From assembly GCA_032334055.1 (NCBI GenBank), contig JAUOZS010000001.1:3682001-3746000 (forward strand): a DNA stretch of 64,000 nucleotides, given 5' to 3'. The notes beneath the pieces were generated by a model, which did no database searches, was not told the origin of the DNA, and was given only the letters and a program-made list of their open reading frames with translations. Positions within the stretch are counted from its first letter, which is position 1; every line of letters begins with the position of its first letter. Below, piece after piece: positions 42,416 to 51,341 of the stretch. The DNA comes from Selenomonadales bacterium 4137-cl (lineage in GTDB: Bacteria > Bacillota > Negativicutes > Sporomusales > UBA7701). A program made the position numbers and the translations under genes.

Positions 42416-43693
42416 ATGTTAAACAATACCCTTGTGGTCCGCGACACCAACTGCCCGCCTTCGTGCAAGCTTTGCGTCGAAGCGTGCGGACAAAGATCGG
42501 GAGAGTGTTCCGAGCCTGTTATCGAAAAAATAGACCTGCCTGAAGTGAATTATCACAGCGTGCTCACCTGCAATCAGTGCAGCCGGGCGGAATGTCTCGA
42601 CGTTTGCCCTACCGGCGCCCTAAGCCGAACGGAGGCCGGGCCGGTCGTTCTCGATGCCGGCCGGTGCGTAGGCTGCAGCATCTGCAACCTGGTCTGCCCT
42701 TACGGCGGAATATATCCGAGGCAAAGCGAGCATAAATCGCAGAAATGCGATCAATGCGGCGGTGACGCGGCATGCGCGAAAGCATGCCCGCACAATATCC
42801 TCACCTTTGAAAAAGCGGCGGGCGTGGCTGATAAACTGGGCGAGGACCTGCTCTCCCCGGGGCTGCCGTATTGCGCCGGCTGCGGGATGGAACTCCTCGA
42901 CCGCCAGACGCTGCAGGTTCTGGGCAAGGATATCGTGCTGTTCGGCGCCCCGAGCTGCAACGTGCTCAGCTCGAAGGCCAAGGTGCCATACTACGGGACA
43001 CTGATGACCCAGGTACCGTCAAGTGCGACCGGTGTCGCCCGCTACTTCAAGCATATCGGCAAAGAAACCATCTGTGTCGGGATAATCGGCGACGGCGCGA
43101 CCGCTGACCTGGGCTTCGGGGCCTTATCGGGAGCCGCCGAAAGGGGCGAGAGGATTCTTTATATCTGCTACGACAACGAGGCTTACATGAACACCGGTAT
43201 CCAGCGTAGCAGCACCACCCCTTTCGGCAGTTGGACGAATACGACCCAAGTGGGCGCACGCGGGCGCGGCCGCCAAGGCATGCCAAAAAATGTGCCGCTG
43301 CTGATGGCGTACCACAACATCGAATACGTGGCCACGGCTACCCTCGCCTATCCGGAGGACTACGTGCGCAAACTTCTTAAAGCGAAGGAAGCCGTCAAAC
43401 GCGGCATGGCCTATATACACGTCCTCACCCCCTGCCCGACCGGCTGGAAGTTCGCGACGGAAAAGGTCGTCGAAGTTACCAAGGCGGCTGTAGAGACCAA
43501 CTATTTCCCGCTCTGGGAGGCGGAAAATGGCGTTATCAGGTTCACTCACGAAGTGAAAAAACCGGCGCCCATCCGGGACTTCACCCGTCTTATGAAACGG
43601 TTTGCTCATCTGACGAACGAAGAACTTGATCAAATCCAGGAGCATGTCGATCGCTCCTACGCCCAGCTAAAGCGCGTAACGACTTGCACTTAG
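42416..43693 (+). CDS. 2-oxoacid oxidoreductase beta subunit with N-terminal polyferredoxin domain (PadI-like)
   Basis: 425 residues. The first ~140 hold several cysteine clusters of the HycB/DmsB kind: CPPSCKLCVEACGQ, CNQCSRAECLDVCP, CVGCSICNLVCP and CDQCGGDAACAKACP. The remainder is the TPP-binding beta subunit, with PYCAGCGMELL and GDGATADLGFGALSGAAERG. The N-terminal Fe-S domain is not part of ordinary pyruvate:ferredoxin oxidoreductase beta subunits and is consistent with the NAD-linked Pad-type complex. AGGAGGAAAGG precedes the ATG. It closes the oxidoreductase operon. Confidence 0.9.
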   Translation: MLNNTLVVRDTNCPPSCKLCVEACGQRSGECSEPVIEKIDLPEVNYHSVLTCNQCSRAECLDVCPTGALSRTEAGPVVLDAGRCVGCSICNLVCPYGGIYPRQSEHKSQKCDQCGGDAACAKACPHNILTFEKAAGVADKLGEDLLSPGLPYCAGCGMELLDRQTLQVLGKDIVLFGAPSCNVLSSKAKVPYYGTLMTQVPSSATGVARYFKHIGKETICVGIIGDGATADLGFGALSGAAERGERILYICYDNEAYMNTGIQRSSTTPFGSWTNTTQVGARGRGRQGMPKNVPLLMAYHNIEYVATATLAYPEDYVRKLLKAKEAVKRGMAYIHVLTPCPTGWKFATEKVVEVTKAAVETNYFPLWEAENGVIRFTHEVKKPAPIRDFTRLMKRFAHLTNEELDQIQEHVDRSYAQLKRVTTCT

Positions 43694-43762
43694 CGGTCAG
43701 CAGGCAAGATGAGGAGGAGAAACGACGTGCGGTCGGTAGACCGTCGGCGTTCCTCCTCCTCT

Positions 43763-43788
43763 TGATAATATCAGCTGATAATATCAGC
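43763..43788. repeat. Two tandem 13-bp units, each a TGATAATATCA palindrome
   Basis: TGATAATATCAGC occurs twice in direct succession 16 bp before the chemoreceptor start, so two identical near-perfect palindromes lie 13 bp apart. The layout resembles a two-site operator. The same 11-bp core recurs at 58976-58986, before the DUF421 gene. Confidence 0.55.
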
Positions 43789-43803
43789 GGAGGGTGGTGC
43801 AGC

Positions 43804-45822
43804 ATGAAAAGTATAAGGGCGAAGCTTTTGGTAATTTTATTGCCAATGTTTATCCTTTCCTTCGGAATATTGTCCGGTATCAGTTACTACTTCTCTTTGC
43901 AGTTGCTGAACGGCAGCGTTGACGAGACCGCTTCCGCGATCGGCCGGGACAACGCCAACCGTATCCAGGCCGATATTCTGACCGCGGTCGTTCAACTCGA
44001 GGATCTCGCCAGCCAGCCGGCCCTGCGAGGCGCCACTGACCGCCCGCAAATCGTCGCCGACCTTGCCGCGGCCCACAAGCGAATCGGCAAGTTCGACTCT
44101 CTCAACTTCGTGTTTCTCGACGGCATGTCGATCCGCATGGCCGGAGATACCGTTTTCCTCGGGGACCGTGACTACTTCAAGAAAGTGGTGGCAACCCAAA
44201 AAGCCGTCGTATCCGAGCCGGTGATAACGAAATTGGCCAAGAAGGCTGCGGTTATATTGGCTGTGCCCGTAATCGATAATGGGCGCCTAACGGCGGTGCT
44301 TGTCGGTACATATACCCTGGAAAAAATAACCGACCTAGTGAAGGAGGTCAAGTTCGAACAGAGCGGCTACGGTTTCGTAGCTGCCAAAAGTGGCTTGGTT
44401 ATCGCCCATGCCGCAGAACCCGCGGTCGTTTTCAAAATGCGGCTGACCGAAAAAAAGATCGACGCGGGGCTGAAACTCCCCGATACTGAGCTTGACAACA
44501 ACCTGATGGAGTTGTTCAAGAGCGGCGTTGAAAAGCAGGTTTTGGGCAAATATACCTTTGGCGGTACAGGACGGATCGGCGTTTTCACCCCCATCCGTTT
44601 GCCCGGAGACCAACGCTGGGTATTGGCGGTCACCGCCCCAGAGGCGGAGGTCGCAAGCAAAACCGCCACCCTTGCCAGGATAATGCTTGCCGTTTCCCTG
44701 ATGTTCGTCATTCTCGCCGTGATACTCATCGCCGTCTTCAGCAAACAATTTGTAAAACCGATCCAACAGATCCTTGACGAGTGTCTGCTTATGACCCGCG
44801 GAGATTTCCGCGAGCAAGAAAGGAAGGTTTTCTCCCGCGACGAGATCGGCCATCTGGCGGCCGGTTTTCGCGACATGCGCTCCAGCCTGCGGACCCTGAT
44901 CGGCAAGGTAAGCTCACAGTCCGACCAGGTGGCGGCAGCCAGCGAAGAACTGACGGCGAGTACCCAGCAGTTCGCCGACGCCGCCAACCAGGTTTCCGGA
45001 TCGATCACCGGCATAGCCGAAGGCACGGCGCAGCAGGCGGCGTCGGCTGCCGACGTTTTCACGGTCGCGGAACAGATGTCGGCAAATACCGCCGAGATTT
45101 CCGCCTCGGCGCGCGAAGTGGCCTGCATAGCCGCGGAAACCGCCGGGGAGGCGGAGCAGGGCAACCGGACGGTCGGCGAGGTAGTGAGCCGGATGCGGCG
45201 GGTCGGGGAAGGATCGGTCGCGGTGCAGACTGCCATCACCGAGCTGGCAAGAGGCTCGCAGGAAATAAGCGAAATAGTCGACCTTATTTCCACCATCGCG
45301 GGACAGACCAATCTTCTGGCCCTCAACGCCGCGATCGAGGCGGCCAGGGCAGGCGAGCACGGCAGAGGTTTTGCCGTTGTGGCGGAAGAGGTCAGAAAAC
45401 TGGCCGCAGAATCCCACCAGGCCGCCCAGCAGATTGGGGCGCTTATCCAGAGGAACCAGGCCAACATGGACCGCGCTGTTAATGCCACCCAAGCCAGTAC
45501 CGAAGGTGTCGAGGCTGGTATCGCCGGCGTCAACGATTCCGGGGAAACCTTCAATAAGATTGCCGGTGCAGTCAGGAATCTTGCGGAGCGCATTGAGGCG
45601 ATATCGTCAGCGATACATCGTATAGACGACGATACTCGTTCTCTCGTTGCCTCGATCCGGGGGATCAACCAAATTAGCAACGAGAATGCAGCGGAGACCC
45701 GGAACGTATCGGCGGCGACAGAGGAACAATTGGCCTCGATAGAGGAAATCGCCTCTTCCAGTCAGAATCTCGCGACGCTGGCGGAAGATCTGCAGGCGGC
45801 GATTTCCGGATTCAAGCTGTAA
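43804..45822 (+). CDS. Methyl-accepting chemotaxis protein with extracytoplasmic sensor
   Basis: 672 residues. Membrane segment at about 7-30, a Cache-type sensor region (FVFLDGMSIRMAGDTVFLGDRDYFKKVV is the typical dCache block), membrane segment at about 292-314, HAMP, then the signalling coiled coil with the tip NLLALNAAIEAARAGEHGRGFAVVAEEV near 500-535. Cache sensors often bind carboxylates or amino acids directly; here the ligand is probably the compound the cluster degrades (inference). It follows the oxidoreductase genes on the same strand after 110 bp containing the palindromic repeats. Confidence 0.93.
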   Translation: MKSIRAKLLVILLPMFILSFGILSGISYYFSLQLLNGSVDETASAIGRDNANRIQADILTAVVQLEDLASQPALRGATDRPQIVADLAAAHKRIGKFDSLNFVFLDGMSIRMAGDTVFLGDRDYFKKVVATQKAVVSEPVITKLAKKAAVILAVPVIDNGRLTAVLVGTYTLEKITDLVKEVKFEQSGYGFVAAKSGLVIAHAAEPAVVFKMRLTEKKIDAGLKLPDTELDNNLMELFKSGVEKQVLGKYTFGGTGRIGVFTPIRLPGDQRWVLAVTAPEAEVASKTATLARIMLAVSLMFVILAVILIAVFSKQFVKPIQQILDECLLMTRGDFREQERKVFSRDEIGHLAAGFRDMRSSLRTLIGKVSSQSDQVAAASEELTASTQQFADAANQVSGSITGIAEGTAQQAASAADVFTVAEQMSANTAEISASAREVACIAAETAGEAEQGNRTVGEVVSRMRRVGEGSVAVQTAITELARGSQEISEIVDLISTIAGQTNLLALNAAIEAARAGEHGRGFAVVAEEVRKLAAESHQAAQQIGALIQRNQANMDRAVNATQASTEGVEAGIAGVNDSGETFNKIAGAVRNLAERIEAISSAIHRIDDDTRSLVASIRGINQISNENAAETRNVSAATEEQLASIEEIASSSQNLATLAEDLQAAISGFKL

Positions 45823-45867
45823 ATGTGTTTGGCTGCTGCGGTGGAAACAAAATGATGGGAGTTGAGA

Positions 45868-45897
45868 TAATATATATTTTCGTATATAATATTATGT
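45868..45897. promoter_or_regulatory. AT-rich imperfect dyad before the GntR gene
   Basis: The stretch around TATATATTTTCGTATATA has approximate dyad symmetry and includes TATAAT at 45885-45890, about 30-60 bp before the regulator start. It could combine a -10 element and an autoregulatory operator; the AT bias limits confidence. Confidence 0.35.
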
Positions 45898-45926
45898 TGT
45901 GAAACTGTATAGGGTATGGTGGCGGT

Positions 45927-46613
45927 ATGACAAAGGATTCACCCAGAAAGATCAAGAAGCAAGAGGCGTATCAGCACATAAAGACTAACATCTTGCGCGG
46001 AGTATACGGGCCGGGGTATCGCATCGTTATCGACCGGGTGGCCAAGGAACTGAACCTGAGCACTATCCCCGTACGCGAGGCGATCCAGCAGCTTGAGGCA
46101 GACGGGCTGATCGAGAACATTCCGTATAGCGGGGCGGTCGTGAAGCGTCTGGATGAAGTCAACTATCAGGAAGTATCTTACGTGATGCTGATTCTTGAAG
46201 CGGCCGCCACGGCTCTTGCCGCAAGATCCCTGACCAAGAAGGACCTCGACGGTCTGGAAAAGACGAACAACGCGATGAAGACAGCGTTGGAGGAGCTTGA
46301 CTTCGAGCGGGTCGGGGAACTCAACGTTAAATTCCATGCCGTCATCCATAACAAGTGCGGTAATTCGTACCTTATTGAAAAGCTCGAACAGGTATGGGAG
46401 AGACTGGCACAAGTGCGTCGGGCCAACATAGCATTCGCTCCGCAACGCGCCAGGGCTTCCACGGAGGAGCACGAACGGATCATCGCTCTGCTGAGAGAGA
46501 AAGCTCCGGCGGCGGTTATCGAGGATTACGTACGTCAGCATACTCTTAACACCCTTAAAGCGATTCAGACCCTGAACAAGGGTACGGGGAACTTTATAAA
46601 CTGTTCTATCTAA
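45927..46613 (+). CDS. GntR-family regulator with FCD effector domain
   Basis: 228 residues. The winged helix-turn-helix is seen in KELNLSTIPVREAIQQLEADGLI; the C-terminal FCD domain is all-helical with FHAVIHNKCGNSYLIEKLEQVWERL, containing metal/effector-binding His residues of this class. FCD regulators usually sense organic acids. It ends the plus-strand cluster and, with the IclR protein at the other end, is the second candidate controller of the catabolic genes. Confidence 0.92.
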   Translation: MTKDSPRKIKKQEAYQHIKTNILRGVYGPGYRIVIDRVAKELNLSTIPVREAIQQLEADGLIENIPYSGAVVKRLDEVNYQEVSYVMLILEAAATALAARSLTKKDLDGLEKTNNAMKTALEELDFERVGELNVKFHAVIHNKCGNSYLIEKLEQVWERLAQVRRANIAFAPQRARASTEEHERIIALLREKAPAAVIEDYVRQHTLNTLKAIQTLNKGTGNFINCSI

Positions 46614-46635
46614 CTGTGGTTAATATAGTGCTAGT

Positions 46636-46661
46636 GCGGCGCCTTTATGGTGCCGCGTTTC
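46636..46661 (+). terminator. Terminator after the GntR gene
   Basis: GCGGCGCC-TTTA-TGGTGCCGC followed by GTTTCTT forms a hairpin with one mismatch, 22 bp after the stop codon. Confidence 0.7.
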
Positions 46662-47114
46662 TTATACACGGGGTTTAGAAAAGCTTTCAGCGGTGAGGAT
46701 GACAGGAAAACTCCTTTTGATAATAATTGCGGTTTGTCAACTGCAATAACTATCGAAAGGGTCGTTAAGATGAACGACCCACATCTCGACCTTTACGCGC
46801 GCGGGACCTTCAAACCCACAAAACGCGCATGACCAGTCTCAAAGCAAACTTACATATTATTATAGGAGGCCCCATACAACTAGAAAATATCATGCATAGT
46901 ATAAAAGATATGGAAGTTCCAAGCGTCTTAGAAGGCATTTTGGGTTTTAAGGGTAATTGTGGCACCACGTGCCAGGCGCGTTTTATGTGCGATTTTTCCG
47001 GAAAGTATCGTTTCCAATGCGGTACTGGTCTCAAATTATCTGCGAAATGTAGCCTTAATTTCGTACTTAGCAGCCAGGCCAGTCTCGTTTTCAATGCGAG
47101 CCTACAGCTGTTAT
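46662..47114. other. Non-coding stretch, possible insertion-sequence remnant
   Basis: No convincing gene is seen. A short frame at 46770-46832 ends DLYARGTFKPTKRA and could be the tail of a degraded gene. The part from about 46960 to 47100 leads into repeat B and ends with near-repeats of CAGTCTCAAA / CTGGTCTCAAAT and CAGTCTCGTTTTCAATGC, which looks like the non-coding margin of a transposon. Confidence 0.4.
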
Positions 47115-47213
47115 CGGATTACCCATAAGGTGAAATTTGTGACCCATAAGCTGAAATAATCGTGAAACGGCAGGAAGTAAGGGAAACCTTACTCCTGCCG
47201 TTTTTATTGGATA
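47115..47213 (+). repeat. 99-bp direct repeat, copy B (resembles an IS21-family end)
   Basis: Same orientation and length as copy A at 20557-20655, differing at about 6 positions. The internal unit ACCCATAAG(G/C)TGAAAT occurs at 47121 and 47142, 21 bp apart and nearly identical here, so this copy is the better-preserved one. It begins next to TGTTAT and includes the terminator hairpin. It lies directly before the truncated haemagglutinin gene. Confidence 0.8.
47168..47207 (+). terminator. Terminator hairpin within repeat B
   Basis: Identical stem to the one after gyrB (14-bp stem with one bulge, GAAA loop, TTTTTATT tail). In this copy no intact gene is immediately upstream. Confidence 0.8.
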
Positions 47214-47276
47214 TTATCCGAACGAGGACATCGCATTCAAGCGGTATTTTAAGAGTCGCCACCCTGCGCAAAATAT

Positions 47277-49616
47277 ATGGTGGGCAGCACGGTAGGCTCG
47301 ATCAGCGGCGATGTTAATATCATCGCCGGCAAGGACGCCAGAGTCACCGCTTCAGATATCATCAGCGGTAAGAACACCAGTATTCAAGGCCAGAACGTCA
47401 CCATCGAGGCTGGACAAAACAGCGGCCAGAGCAAACAAACCTACGAGTTTAAACAAAGCGGCCTGACAGTCTCTTTGGGCGGAGATACAATAACCCCGGT
47501 CTTGAGCGCCGCGAGCGATGTTAGGCGGATAAGCAACGTTTCGGACGAACGGCTGCAGGCGCTTTATGCCTATAAGGCTTATACAGATGCCAAGGACGCG
47601 TATAACGCCCTGAAAGACGGCTCGCCGCTGTCGGTAAGTGTCAGCATCGGCAGCACCAAGTATTCCACGGAGACGGTGTCATCGTTGTCCTCGGCCCAGG
47701 GCAGCCAAGTTAGTGCGGGCGGCAATGTCAACATCACCGCCACCGGTAGCGGGGCCACGGACGCGGCAGGCAAGGCGGCGGACGGCAGTGTGAATGTCGT
47801 GGGTTCCGGCGTGAGCGGGGAGAACGTCACCCTTACGGCGGCCAAGGACGTCAATCTCGTAGCGGCGGATAACGCCACCACGACGACCAATACTTCCAGC
47901 AGCAGCTCCGCCGGGGTAGGCGTGCAGATCGGTCCGAAGGGCGGCGTATTCGTCCAGGGCAGCAAGGCGAGCGGCAACGAGAACGGCGCTGGCACGACCC
48001 ATACCGAAACGGTGGTGGCGGCGAGCGACACGCTCACCGTCAAGACCGGCAGCGATGCCAACATTGTCGGCGCCCAAGCCAAGGGCGACAACGTGAAGAT
48101 GGAGATTGGCGGCGACCTCAACATCGCCAGCCAGCAGGATACCGACAGCTACCATGAGCGGACAAGCTCGGCCGGCGGGACCATCGGCCTGGGGTCCGGA
48201 GTAGCCAGCAGTGTATCGGCCAGCAAGGGCAAGATTGATTCGGATTACGCCAGCGTCACCGACCAGAGCGGCGTCTACGCCGGCCAGGGCGGCTTCGACA
48301 TCACCGTGGGCGGCAACACCGACCTGAAGGGAGCTGTCATCGCCAGCGAGGCTGCGCCGGATAAGAATAAGCTGAGTACGGGGACGCTGACCTGGAGCGA
48401 TATTGAGAATAAGGCGGAGTATAAGGCGAGTAGTGTAGGGGTAAACGTAGGCTTTGGTCCGGGTACTGAGAAGAAAGACCAAGGCATAACGCCTAATATC
48501 GGCACTACTGCAAGTGGCAACGCAGAAAGTACAACGAAATCAGCCATTGCTGCTGGAACGATTGAGGTTCGAAGCAATCCAACTCAGGATTTGTCTGGAC
48601 TCAGTCGAGATACCGGAAACTCGCTTAATACCTTGGGCAAAATATTCGATAAGAAGACGGTGCAAGAGCAACAGGAATTAGCCAAGGTGTTTGGCGAAGT
48701 GGCCTTTAAAGCAATAGGAGATTTAGGGCTTCCTGATGGTAGCGACGAGAAAGTAGCTCTCGAGGCATTTGCCGGTGGCTTAATGGCAAAATTGGGCGGT
48801 GGCAGCTTTGCGTCCGGATTGGCCGGTGCAGGCTTTACTCAGCTTGTCATGAATGAACTGGCAAATATAAAAGACCCAGCCGCATTGCAATGGGCAAGTG
48901 CGATTGTAGGGGTTATAGCAGCTAACCTCGTAGGCGGAGACGCGCAGACTGCCGCTGCCGTAGCTGTAAGCGAAATACGAAATAATCGTTTGTCGCATAT
49001 TATTACAGACCCCGTTAAAGTGGCAGAGGGACTTAAACAGGGGCTTAAAGACAAAGGTATTGAGGCTGTTGAAGCTTTCAAAACCATTATTGAGCACCCT
49101 GTAGATACAGCAAAAGGAATTGCGGGTACTATCGCGGAAATATGGAATGATCCGAGTCTCGTTGCGAAAATTGGTAAAGAAACGTTTCAAGACTATCAAT
49201 ACCGACTTGACGCGATGGTTAATGGATCGGCTTTTGACACGGGCGAACAACTAGGGTATTTATCAGTTGACCTCGGGCTTCTTCTTCTTGATGTTGGAGT
49301 TGCTTCGAAATTAGTAGAAAAAGTACCTGGCTTAGCGCGTGCAGTAGAAGTGCTCAATAATGAGCGTGGTTCGATCAGAATAGGTAGTATGACTACCAAA
49401 CAAGTTACTGATGCAGCAAAAGTGTTGGGCTTTGAAAAAACCAACTATTTTTCGCATGGTCAACCGATCTATAAGAAAGGGAATTTATATATAACGCCTG
49501 ATATCGATGGTCACAACGGTGGGGTATGGAAAGCTGCAAGTTCAGTTGAAGATCTAAAAAGCAAATCTACCAGATTAGGTACTTACGATGCGAATCTAAA
49601 TAGGATAGGGGACTAA
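47277..49616 (+). pseudogene. 5'-truncated CdiA/filamentous haemagglutinin fragment with C-terminal Ntox21-like toxin domain
   Basis: 779 residues remain, against several thousand for intact CdiA. Residues 1-400 are haemagglutinin repeats (GSISGDVNIIAGKDARVTAS and similar), then a pretoxin region (LVGGDAQTAAAVAVSEIRNN). The last ~75 residues, KQVTDAAKVLGFEKTNYFSH to GTYDANLNRIGD, match the Ntox21/colicin-E3-like RNase toxin type by eye. There is no signal peptide or TPS secretion domain, and an in-frame TAA stands at 47250. The 5' end is lost at repeat B. The region grows AT-rich towards the toxin. It is probably not secreted by the usual route, but the toxin reading frame is intact. Confidence 0.8.
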
Positions 49617-49619
49617 GAA

Positions 49620-50132
49620 ATGTTCACTTGGCGTATAACAAAATACAACCCTGATTATCGAGATGAATTGGGTAGATATTCGAAACGCGAGTGGACATCA
49701 TTTTCTGAAATCGGGAGTAGCTTTGATGGGCATGAGTTAACAAAAAGCGAGTATCTCGCAGTTGAAGATGCCTATGTGGATGCAATAGTGACTTTTATGG
49801 GGTGTATAAAAGCTACTTCACTGAAGGTCATAGGTCTCGAAAAAGGGAGTGCGCCAAAGCCAGTTCAGGAGCTTTATTCAACTGAAATGTCTAATCTCTA
49901 TGCTACAGTTCGAAACCATAGTGTTCTTAGCTTAAAGGATGTACAACTGATGGCTCGATTGGTTTTGCGAGAAGACTTATGGTGTAAGCTTGAAAGTGTC
50001 GATAACATGTTTGTTCATTTTGGCTATGACTACTATATGTACATTGGATGTATTAAAACGTGCGAAGATGCTATTAATAAAATCATGCAAAAGGGACTCT
50101 TTGTAGAAAAACATGAATCTCCATATGCATAG
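49620..50132 (+). CDS. Probable immunity protein for the adjacent toxin domain
   Basis: 170 residues starting MFTWRITKYNPDYRDELGRY, with WTSFSEIG next. It is soluble, has no signal peptide and is AT-rich like the toxin segment. It begins 3 bp after the toxin gene's stop, the standard CdiI position. I recognise the type as a small protein found after this toxin class but can name no fold. Its retention would protect against kin carrying the toxin. Confidence 0.7.
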   Translation: MFTWRITKYNPDYRDELGRYSKREWTSFSEIGSSFDGHELTKSEYLAVEDAYVDAIVTFMGCIKATSLKVIGLEKGSAPKPVQELYSTEMSNLYATVRNHSVLSLKDVQLMARLVLREDLWCKLESVDNMFVHFGYDYYMYIGCIKTCEDAINKIMQKGLFVEKHESPYA

Positions 50133-50139
50133 ATCTCAG

Positions 50140-50176
50140 GAGGAAAAGGGATGCGATTTATGCGCATCCTTTTCCT
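50140..50176 (+). terminator. Terminator after the immunity gene
   Basis: GGAAAAGGGATGCG and GCGCATCCTTTTCC form a long stem with one mismatch around an ATTTAT loop, followed by TTTG. The next ~200 bp up to the transposon contain no gene that I can support. Confidence 0.7.
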
Positions 50177-50391
50177 TTGTCGCCTGTTCCTTCAAACGCT
50201 TTCTCAATATATTCTCTATTAAATCCATCAGTTTAGGTGCTTCTGGGGCATCTCAGGAAATCAGCTTAAATGGCAGACGACGAGGCATAGGTAAAATATC
50301 ATCGAAATCATCAAGACAAGGCTTAAACTGAGTTCTATGCGCTAAATAATAACTATTTACGCAGCTTCATCAATGTCGTTATAAGATACAG

Positions 50392-51225
50392 GGGGACGGT
50401 TCTTTTGTATCCTAGATGGATGTGGTATGATAATCTGGGGTGAAAAAAATGCCGAGACAAGCACGTAAGAAAAGTGAAAGTGGAGTATATCACATAATGC
50501 TTAGAGGAATAAATCGGCAAGTTCTATTTGAGGAAGAGGAAGATAAGGCGAAATTCCTGGACACGATTAAACAGTACAAGACCAAGAAAGAGTATAAAAT
50601 ACTAGGCTATTGCCTAATGGACAACCATGCCCACATCCTCATAAAAGAAGGTAACGAGCCAATAGCAAACACGATGAAGCGGATTGGAGTAAGCTATGTA
50701 TGTTGGTATAACTGGAAGAATAAGCGCAGAGGGCATCTATTTCAGGATCGGTATAAAAGTGAGTCAATCGAGGATGACCAGTACCTATTAAGCGTTTTGA
50801 GATATATACATCAAAACCCGATGAACGCGGGAATCGAGCAAGAAATATCAAGATATAAATGGAGTAGTTACAACGAGTACGTTGGAGTACCTAAAATAGT
50901 GGATACGGCATTTGTGCTAGGAATGTTTTCAGAGAATGAAAAACTGGCAAGAGAAGAGTTTGCAAGATACATGGTCGAGAGCGGCGGTAGCAAGATTAGT
51001 TTGGAAGAAGATAAAAGACTAACGGATAATGAAGCAAGAGAGAAAATACAGCGACATATAAATATGACATTTGCCGAGGTGCAGCAACTTGATAAAGAAA
51101 AGCGAAATGAAATACTGAGAAAAATGAAGGATATTGAAGAAGTATCGATAAGACAGATAGCAAGAATAACAGGGTTTACGGTTAACGTTGTAGCAAAAGC
51201 ATAAGGATACAAAAGAACCGTCCCC
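50392..51225 (+). mobile_element. REP-associated tyrosine transposase (RAYT) element with 21-bp inverted repeats
   Basis: Perfect inverted repeats of 21 bp, beginning GGGGACGGTTCTTTTGTAT at 50392-50412 and reading GGATACAAAAGAACCGTCCC at 51205-51225, enclose one transposase gene. The right repeat touches the stop codon. Single-copy, non-spreading units of this type are common in clostridia and Negativicutes; the GGGGACGGTTCT ends are a recurrent feature of them. Confidence 0.85.
50449..51204 (+). CDS. REP-associated/IS200-like Y1 transposase
   Basis: About 251 residues. MPRQARKKSESGVYHIMLRGINRQ opens the Y1 transposase domain; CLMDNHAHILI contains the His-x-His metal site; HLFQDRYKSESIEDDQYLL and RYIHQNPMNAGI are family blocks, the catalytic Tyr lying in the former region. 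A C-terminal helix-turn-helix (EVSIRQIARITGFTVNVVAKA) is the extra domain of this subgroup. ATG at 50449 is preferred to a GTG at 50440. AT-rich compared with the catabolic cluster. Confidence 0.93.
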   Translation: MPRQARKKSESGVYHIMLRGINRQVLFEEEEDKAKFLDTIKQYKTKKEYKILGYCLMDNHAHILIKEGNEPIANTMKRIGVSYVCWYNWKNKRRGHLFQDRYKSESIEDDQYLLSVLRYIHQNPMNAGIEQEISRYKWSSYNEYVGVPKIVDTAFVLGMFSENEKLAREEFARYMVESGGSKISLEEDKRLTDNEAREKIQRHINMTFAEVQQLDKEKRNEILRKMKDIEEVSIRQIARITGFTVNVVAKA

Positions 51226-51277
51226 TTATATCAAGATCTATCTTGTTGAAAATGTGGATGTTCTGTGGTAATGTAGC

Positions 51278-51311
51278 TAATAAAATGTAGTAAAGAAACT
51301 ACACTTTATTA
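51278..51311. promoter_or_regulatory. Inverted repeat upstream of the sigma-54 activator gene
   Basis: TAATAAAATGTAG and CTACACTTTATTA pair at 12 of 13 positions across an 8-bp spacer, 30 bp before the ATG. It could be an operator in the promoter of the activator or a stem-loop in its leader. Confidence 0.45.
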
Positions 51312-51341
51312 GGCGTTTATATACCACGGAAGAGGTGAACT

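Noticed and set aside
46829..47128. A 99-residue plus-strand frame before repeat B
   Set aside because: No family resemblance, runs into the repeat, and the sequence looks like a transposon margin rather than a gene.
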